Shown: piece by piece, positions 59,282-64,000 of the stretch
Layout of the letters: the number at the start of each line of letters is the position of its first letter
Position numbering within the stretch: the first letter of the stretch is position 1
Assembly (NCBI RefSeq): GCF_027257175.1
Contig: NZ_JAPFGD010000003.1
Span: 332,865 to 396,864, forward strand
DNA: 64,000 nucleotides
Origin: Castellaniella sp. S9
Lineage (GTDB): Bacteria; Pseudomonadota; Gammaproteobacteria; Burkholderiales; Burkholderiaceae_B
Direction of reading: 5' to 3'
Translations under genes and position numbers: made by a program
Notes under the pieces: generated by a model
Database searches by the model: none
What the model saw: the letters and a program-made list of their open reading frames with translations, nothing else
What the model was told of the DNA's origin: nothing

Positions 59282-59337
59282 ACCTCTTTAGCTGGATTTA
59301 TGGGGCGCCCGCAAGCGGATCAGGCAAATCGGCGCAA
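59282..59337 (-). ncRNA. SAM-II riboswitch of metX
   Basis: On the minus strand the order GCGCC, GATTTG, GCTTGC, GGGCGC, ATAAAT, GCTAAA reproduces the SAM-II (metA motif) consensus, with P1 formed by GCGCC (59331-59335) and GGCGC (in 59305-59310) and the GCTAAA pseudoknot partner at 59287-59292. The ribosome site AGAGGT (59282-59287) directly abuts the pseudoknot, 3 bp before the metX ATG, so SAM binding should block initiation. A candidate -10 (TAGAAT, 59350-59355) lies just upstream. Confidence 0.87.
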
Positions 59338-59425
59338 ATTCGTGTCGCTATTCTAGCACCCACCCCTGCGAGCATCACAATTCCAGGCATGGCCTGAACT
59401 TGCATCAAGGATGCGGCAGCTATGG

Positions 59426-59496
59426 GTTTACCCCTTCAGGCGAAGCTGATACTTTTGCTAACGCTTTTGAATAAAAAGATCCTAAAGGGGAGTAAA
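59426..59496 (+). promoter_or_regulatory. Long-range inverted repeat covering the LuxR-type ribosome site
   Basis: GTTTACCCCTT (59426-59436) can pair with AAAGGGGAGTAAAC (59484-59497 region) with two unpaired bases. The right arm contains GGGGAG, the ribosome site of the HTH gene 4-10 bp later. The enclosed 47 nt are AT-rich and may include the promoter instead, in which case the arms would be an operator. Confidence 0.35.
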
Positions 59497-59500
59497 CACC

Positions 59501-59803
59501 ATGAAACCTCTGACCGCCCGCGAACGGGAATGCCTGCTGTGGGCGGCCCAAGGCAAGACCAGCTGGGAAATCGGCCGGATCCTGGGCATCGCCGAACGCA
59601 CCGTCAATTTCCATATCGCCAATACTTGTACCAAGCTCGACGTCAGGACCCGACAGGCCGCGATCACCGCCGCACTGGAATGGGGCCTGATCAGCGTGCG
59701 CCGGACGGCATTCGCAAACCCAGCCAGAAATCCTGCACGGGCGCACGCCCAAAGGCGCCTGCCTCGGCCGTCACCACTGCCTCCAACAAATCCTGTCTGC
59801 TAA
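59501..59803 (+). CDS. HTH-only LuxR-family protein
   Basis: 100 residues from ATG at 59501 with AGGGGAG upstream. Residues 3-63 are a complete LuxR HTH (LTARERECLLWAAQGKTSWE, IAERTVNFHIANTCTKLDVR). There is no autoinducer or receiver domain. The last 35 residues (RRTAFANPARNPARAHAQRR onward) are low-complexity and lie antisense to the end of the lipoprotein gene (113-bp overlap), so they are probably read-through sequence acquired by loss of an earlier stop. Could act as a GerE-like effector or an interfering dimer partner. Confidence 0.75.
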   Translation: MKPLTARERECLLWAAQGKTSWEIGRILGIAERTVNFHIANTCTKLDVRTRQAAITAALEWGLISVRRTAFANPARNPARAHAQRRLPRPSPLPPTNPVC

Positions 59804-60209
59804 GCACCACCAGCGCCTCCAGGCGCATGGGCCGCTCGGGCGTCCCCCCATCGACGATGAATCGCTCTCCGGGCTCAGGCAGCGGATCGGGAGCCTGCGC
59901 CCCCAAGTTGTCATAGAACGACCGGATGACGCCGCGTGCCAGCGCCCGCGCCGCTTCGGGGTCGGCGCGCAAGACTTCCGGCAGGGGCGCATGGCCGAGG
60001 GCGAACAGCACCGAGCCGGCCTGGGCCATCGTCATCGTCAAGCTCAACGGATGGCCCTCGAAGTCCACCTCGCGGGTCTGGGACTGCGGTCGCGCCGGCA
60101 GGACCCCCGTAACGGCGCCATTGGCAACCTGGACCGAACGCCAATCGAATTCGGGCGAACACCCCGCCAAGGCCAAGGCGCATGCCGCGCCCAATATCCA
60201 TCGAACCAA
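59691..60209 (-). CDS. Putative lipoprotein
   Basis: 172 residues from TTG at 60209, chosen because GGGAGG lies 7-9 bp upstream; a longer ATG-started frame reaches into the gshA promoter. Lipoprotein signal with lipobox LAGC (WILGAACALALAGCSPEF). The rest is a mixed alpha/beta domain with no family I recognise by name; such proteins are often annotated as conserved hypothetical in this order. Divergent from gshA across 83 bp; its 3' end overlaps the LuxR-type gene. Confidence 0.75.
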   Translation of the reverse strand: MVRWILGAACALALAGCSPEFDWRSVQVANGAVTGVLPARPQSQTREVDFEGHPLSLTMTMAQAGSVLFALGHAPLPEVLRADPEAARALARGVIRSFYDNLGAQAPDPLPEPGERFIVDGGTPERPMRLEALVVLSRQDLLEAVVTAEAGAFGRAPVQDFWLGLRMPSGAR

Positions 60210-60292
60210 GACCTCACCTCCCGTTGCAGGCCATCCGATGATTGTACGGCCTCGGGTAAAATGGACGCCCACGCCATCAACCCGACCCCATC

Positions 60293-61930
60293 ATGATTCA
60301 TGCCAACGAACGGCGCGCACGCCTGGCCGCGCGCCCCGACCTGTTGCAGGGCATTCTGCGCGGCATCGAAAAGGAAGGCCTGCGGGTGGATGCGCAAGGC
60401 CGGCTCGCCGCGACCCCGCACCCCAAGGCACTGGGCTCGGCCCTCACCAATCCGCATGTCACCACCGATTATTCCGAAGCCCTGCTCGAGCTGATCACGG
60501 GCACGCGCCGCGACGCGGCTGCGCTGATCGACGAGCTGCTGGACACGCACGCCTTCGTGGCGCGGCGCAATCCCGGCGAAGTCGTCTGGAACCAGTCCAT
60601 GCCCGCCCACCTGCCGCCAGAGGCCGACATCCCGGTCGCCTGGTACGGCACCTCGAACACGGGCATGCTCAAGCACGTCTACCGCGAGGGCCTCGCCTGG
60701 CGCTACGGCAAGGCCATGCAATGCATCGCCGGCGTACATTACAACTTTTCCCTGCCCGAGGCGGCCTGGGACATCCTCCAGCCCGAGGGCGACACCCCGA
60801 TGGAGCGCCGCGACTCGGGCTACATGGCCCTGATCCGCAACTTCATGCGCCAGGCCTGGCTGCTGATGTATCTATTCGGCGCCTCGCCGGCCGTGTCGCG
60901 CAGCTTTCTGCAGCATGCCGGCCTCGAACACGGCCTGCAGGCCCTCGGACGCGACACCTGCATCCTGCCCTGGGCCACCAGCCTGCGCATGAGCGACCTC
61001 GGCTACAAGAACCCCATCCAGTCCGACCTGGCGCTCTGTTACAACGACCTGGATACTTTCTCGGCGCGCATCCATGCCGCGGTCACCACCCCATGGCCGG
61101 ACTACGAGGCCCTGGGCACGCACCGCGACGGCCGCTGGATCCAGCTGAATACCAACATCCTCCAGATCGAGAACGAGTACTACTCCAGCATCCGGCCCAA
61201 ACAGGTCACCGGCCGCTGTGAACGTCCCGTGACCGCGCTGCGCCAGCGCGGCATCCAGTACATCGAGGTCCGCTGCATGGACATCGACCCGGAGGCGCCC
61301 GCCGGCATCGACGTCCAGACCAGCCGCTTCCTGGATGCCTTCCTGCTGTATTGCGCGATCGAAGACAGCCCGCTGTTCCCGCCACCGGGCTTCTGCCAGG
61401 AAAGCCAGGACAACTTCGCCATGGTCGCGCGCGAGGGGCGCCGCCCCGGCCTGGCACTGGTGCACGACGGCCGCCCGGCGCCGCTGCGGGACTGGGGGCT
61501 GGACATCCTGGATCGGATCCAACCCTATGCCGCCCTGCTGGACGAGGCCCTCGGCGGCGACGCCCACGCGGCGGCGCTCGAGGCCCAGCGGGCCAAGGTC
61601 CTGGACCCCGAGGCCACACCCTCGGCCTGCCTGCTCGCGCACCTGCGCGACGGCGGCCTCGAATTCCACGACTGGACGCTGCGCCGCAGCCGGGAGCACT
61701 GGGCGACCCTGCAGGCGCGCCCGCTGACGCCGCAAACCCTGGCGGCCTACGACGAGGCGGCACGCCGCTCGATCGACGAGCAGGCCGCCATCGAAGCCAG
61801 CGATACGGAAACCTTCGAACAGTACGTGGCGCGCTTTCACGCGGCCTTGGATCCCCAGCCGGTCTCCGAAGGCCGTTCATCCCAGCCCACACAGGGCGAA
61901 TTCACCACACACACCAGTAAGCATTTGTGA
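60293..61930 (+). CDS. gshA: Glutamate-cysteine ligase
   Basis: 545 residues, class I GshA. Blocks: GILRGIEKEGLRVDAQGRLA, TNPHVTTDYSEALLELITG, CIAGVHYNFSLP, YKNPIQSDLALCYNDL and YIEVRCMDIDP. It makes gamma-glutamylcysteine, the first step of glutathione synthesis. A -10-like TAAAAT lies about 30 bp upstream in the gap to the divergent lipoprotein. The stop codon lies within the -35 of the next promoter. Confidence 0.97.
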   Translation: MIHANERRARLAARPDLLQGILRGIEKEGLRVDAQGRLAATPHPKALGSALTNPHVTTDYSEALLELITGTRRDAAALIDELLDTHAFVARRNPGEVVWNQSMPAHLPPEADIPVAWYGTSNTGMLKHVYREGLAWRYGKAMQCIAGVHYNFSLPEAAWDILQPEGDTPMERRDSGYMALIRNFMRQAWLLMYLFGASPAVSRSFLQHAGLEHGLQALGRDTCILPWATSLRMSDLGYKNPIQSDLALCYNDLDTFSARIHAAVTTPWPDYEALGTHRDGRWIQLNTNILQIENEYYSSIRPKQVTGRCERPVTALRQRGIQYIEVRCMDIDPEAPAGIDVQTSRFLDAFLLYCAIEDSPLFPPPGFCQESQDNFAMVAREGRRPGLALVHDGRPAPLRDWGLDILDRIQPYAALLDEALGGDAHAAALEAQRAKVLDPEATPSACLLAHLRDGGLEFHDWTLRRSREHWATLQARPLTPQTLAAYDEAARRSIDEQAAIEASDTETFEQYVARFHAALDPQPVSEGRSSQPTQGEFTTHTSKHL

Positions 61931-61953
61931 AATGCATGTGTTTCGGGGATAAT
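61925..61953 (+). promoter_or_regulatory. Promoter of the TolC-family gene
   Basis: TTGTGA (61925-61930, including the gshA stop TGA) and GATAAT (61948-61953) with a 17-bp spacer. The transcript would have a leader of about 140 nt that contains CCGTCT...AGACGG and other pairings, so it may be structured; no known riboswitch consensus was recognised in it. Confidence 0.6.
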
Positions 61954-62103
61954 CGCAGCATCCTCCGTCTACGGCCTTGACCGGAGACGGGCGGCTTCCC
62001 GGCGTGGCATCTAGCGGCGCGTCGGGCCAGACGCACGGTTATGCCCCAAGAATACAAGGCCAGAAACCTGTAGCTCCGCCGTGCCGGACGATGAAAAGTT
62101 GGC

Positions 62104-63699
62104 ATGCACGTTCGACTAGATGCAATTCGATCGGATGAACGACCGACGGATTGCGCCTATATCCCCCCGTCCCCACGCGCGCCACGTCACCGGCGTGCCC
62201 GCTTCTTGCCGCTGGCCGCCCTGCTGGGCCTGGCGGCGGCATGCGGCTGGGCGGGTGCCGAGCCTGCCGTCCCCAGCACGACGCTGCGCGAGGTCGTCGA
62301 AAAGGCGATCGTCACCAACCCGGAGATCCTCGCCCAGTTCCAGGCCTTGCAATCCGCGCTCGAGGGCCAGAATATTTCCCGGGGCGCCTTGCGGCCCGAG
62401 GTCCAGCTGCAGGCGCAAACCGGCCATGAATGGCGTGGCGACACCCCTGGGGCGCCGCCGGCGGACTGGCACCGCAATGCCTATTCGTTGCAACTGACGC
62501 AATTGCTGTACGACGGCTGGACTTCGGCCAGCAGCGTGCGCAAACTCGGCTACGAAAAAGTAGCCAAATACTATGACCTGCTGGCCACCTCGGACACGCT
62601 GGCCGCCGACGCCGTCAATGCCTACCTGGATATCCGCCGCTATCGGCAGATGATCCAGCTGGCCCAGGACAACTACAAGATCCACGAGCACACCCTCAAG
62701 CTGCTCGCCGAACGCGAAAGCTCCGGCGTAGGCCGGGGGGTGGACCACGAGCAGGCCGTCAGCCGCCTCGCCCTCGCCCAGACCAACCTGATGACCGAGT
62801 CCAACAACCTGATTTCGGTCGAACAGCGCTATCGCCGCATCACAGGCGAGGCGGCGCCCGAGCATCTGGCGGCGGCGCCGGACGTCAGCGGCCAGATCCC
62901 GAAACAGCCCAGCGACTTCCTGCCGGCCCTGGCCGGCAATCCGGGCATCCTGTCCAAGCAGGCCCTGCTGTTGGCTGCGGAGGCGGCACGCGATGCGGCG
63001 CGGGGACGGTTCGCGCCCACGATCCAGTTGCGCGCCAGCACCGGCGTGGACACGGCCCTGCCGGACGACAGCTCGCGCAACCTGCACAGCTCCAGCGTCG
63101 CGGTCGTGCTCTCGTACAACCTGTACCGCGGCGGCGCCGACGCCGCCCGCCTGCGCCAAAGCGCCGCCGACCGCTATGCCGCCCGCGACGTGCGCGACTA
63201 TACCTGCCGCAACGCCCAGCAGGAACTCGCGCTGGCCTGGAGCAACATCGCGCGGCTGCAGGAACAGCTGCCGTTCCTGCGCCAGCGCGAACAGGCCATG
63301 TCCAAGGTCAGCATCGCCGCCGAGGAACAATTCCGGATCGGCCAGCGTTCGCTGCTGGACCTGCTGGACACCTCCAATGAGCTCTTCGAGGCGCGCCGCG
63401 CGCGCCTCAACGGCGAGTACGACCTCACGCAGCAGCGGTACCGCTGGCTGGCCCTGTCCCACCGCGTCCTTGCGGCGCTGGACATCGCGTCACCGGCCAA
63501 AGGCGGCGCGTCCGAGGAAGCCGGCGCGCTGGAACTCACCCGCGAGGCCCTCGCCGCCTGCGCAGCGCCGGTGCCCGACACCCGCAGCCTGCAACCGATG
63601 TCCATCACCTATCACCAAGGCATGACGCCACCCACTCTGACGCCGTCGGATCGGACGGGGGCCGGCGGCGGTTCGCCGGGCGTCCAGCCCCGCCCTTGA
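62104..63699 (+). CDS. TolC-family outer-membrane channel protein
   Basis: 531 residues. After a long basic start (33 residues) comes a hydrophobic signal core RFLPLAALLGLAAACGWAGA, cleaved after AGA or possibly lipidated at the Cys. Two outer-membrane-factor repeats follow: TLREVVEKAIVTNPEILAQF with LTQLLYDGWTS, and a second with LSYNLYRGGADAARLRQSA and RIGQRSLLDLLDTSNELFEA, the TolC/AggC signature of type I secretion channels. No ABC or membrane-fusion partner is inside the window, though the sequence stops soon after. The C-terminal 60 residues are low complexity. No good ribosome site precedes ATG 62104. Confidence 0.9.
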   Translation: MHVRLDAIRSDERPTDCAYIPPSPRAPRHRRARFLPLAALLGLAAACGWAGAEPAVPSTTLREVVEKAIVTNPEILAQFQALQSALEGQNISRGALRPEVQLQAQTGHEWRGDTPGAPPADWHRNAYSLQLTQLLYDGWTSASSVRKLGYEKVAKYYDLLATSDTLAADAVNAYLDIRRYRQMIQLAQDNYKIHEHTLKLLAERESSGVGRGVDHEQAVSRLALAQTNLMTESNNLISVEQRYRRITGEAAPEHLAAAPDVSGQIPKQPSDFLPALAGNPGILSKQALLLAAEAARDAARGRFAPTIQLRASTGVDTALPDDSSRNLHSSSVAVVLSYNLYRGGADAARLRQSAADRYAARDVRDYTCRNAQQELALAWSNIARLQEQLPFLRQREQAMSKVSIAAEEQFRIGQRSLLDLLDTSNELFEARRARLNGEYDLTQQRYRWLALSHRVLAALDIASPAKGGASEEAGALELTREALAACAAPVPDTRSLQPMSITYHQGMTPPTLTPSDRTGAGGGSPGVQPRP

Positions 63700-63714
63700 C
63701 CTGCCAGAGCCGCC

Positions 63715-63933
63715 ATGGACAAACACGACGCCGACAAATCCTCCCTCTCCGACCTGGATGTCGACTTCATCCGCGTGCTCGAGGACCTGATCGACGCGCT
63801 GCTGGCCAACGGGACGATCCGGCTCACGGACCTGCCGCCGCAGGCGGTCAAGAAGCTCAGCCAGCGGAAACAAGCGCGCAAACGCATGCGCGACGCACTG
63901 GACCTGCTCGATGACGATCAGAACATCCTCTGA
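63715..63933 (+). CDS. Small acidic/basic conserved protein, 72 residues
   Basis: Starts 15 bp after the TolC-family stop, so likely co-transcribed. The sequence splits into an acidic helix (DVDFIRVLEDLIDALLANG), a middle TIRLTDLPPQAVKKL and a basic-then-acidic end (RKQARKRMRDALDLLDDDQN). No signal peptide or membrane segment. I have the impression of a small family limited to Alcaligenaceae, but cannot name a function. Confidence 0.6.
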   Translation: MDKHDADKSSLSDLDVDFIRVLEDLIDALLANGTIRLTDLPPQAVKKLSQRKQARKRMRDALDLLDDDQNIL

Positions 63934-64000
63934 CGCGGATTCGGCTGGAACCGGCCCGGCCTGGCAGCCGCCCCGCCACACCACGCACGACGATCCGCTG

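Noticed and set aside
61954-62103. A c-di-GMP riboswitch in the TolC-family leader
   Set aside because: The conserved GEMM blocks are not present despite the structured look of the leader.

Overview
The window is a GC-rich, densely packed chromosomal segment of a betaproteobacterium. Gene order points to Burkholderiales, most likely Alcaligenaceae (Bordetella/Achromobacter/Castellaniella relatives): accB-accC-prmA-DUF3426, rplU-rpmA-obgE-proB, mreBCD-mrdA-rodA divergent from gatCAB, pyrE divergent from xthA, and metX-metW-ampG. Species level cannot be read from the sequence. I saw no tRNA, rRNA, CRISPR array, phage or intact insertion sequence. Several start codons were moved from the longest reading frame because a ribosome binding site, stop/start overlap, signal peptide or family N-terminus supported it; each case is stated.

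Layout. 1-4350 (minus): a zinc-ribbon DUF3426 membrane protein cut by the left edge, prmA, biotin carboxylase accC, accB with its promoter, and a Tat-exported thioredoxin-like protein. 4417-11412 (plus): mpl, an RNase II-type nuclease, a TonB-like protein, mtgA, lptG and apaH. 11434-13433 (minus): plsC, ruvX, yqgE and a 54-residue rubredoxin. 13585-18399 (plus): thiD-thiE, hemL, a MarR regulator and argJ, whose promoter lies inside a terminator hairpin. 18387-21508: a LysR regulator divergent from an enoyl-CoA hydratase and an orphan type-I solute-binding protein. 21746-24956: rplU, rpmA, obgE and proB, with a 179-bp palindromic MITE-like element inserted in the obgE stop codon. 24937-28082: an Lrp regulator divergent from dadA, then a winged-helix/XRE regulator pair. 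28101-30187: a TPP riboswitch and thiC, which starts with TTG. 30204-35113 (minus): an OmpA-like lipoprotein and an aapJQMP amino-acid ABC transporter. 35277-37920: ftsE, ftsX, mutY. 37917-43669 (minus): rodA, mrdA, mreD, mreC, mreB. 43909-47204: gatC, gatA, gatB.

47205-50548 is the most accessory-looking part. A 585-bp, visibly AT-richer stretch with a good promoter leads into a short coiled-coil frame, a GT4 glycosyltransferase, a stand-alone PelA-like (GH114-type) glycosidase with no signal peptide, and a class-16-type methyltransferase. I regard this as the best candidate for an undescribed system. From 50573: pyrE, DoxX, xthA, a PAS-PAS-GGEEF cyclase, an SBF-like transporter divergent from an AraC regulator, ampG-metW-metX behind a SAM-II riboswitch, an HTH-only LuxR protein, a lipoprotein, gshA, a TolC-family outer-membrane protein and a 72-residue protein. 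The last 67 bases hold nothing I can identify.

Common threads. Envelope growth is heavily represented (mpl, mtgA, lptG, ftsEX, mreBCD-mrdA-rodA, ampG). Vitamin and amino-acid synthesis is partly under riboswitch control (TPP on thiC, SAM-II on metX). Several genes I would expect in these neighbourhoods from other Burkholderiales (aroQ, aroE, pyrR/pyrB/pyrC, lptF) are absent from their usual slots; that comparison is from memory.
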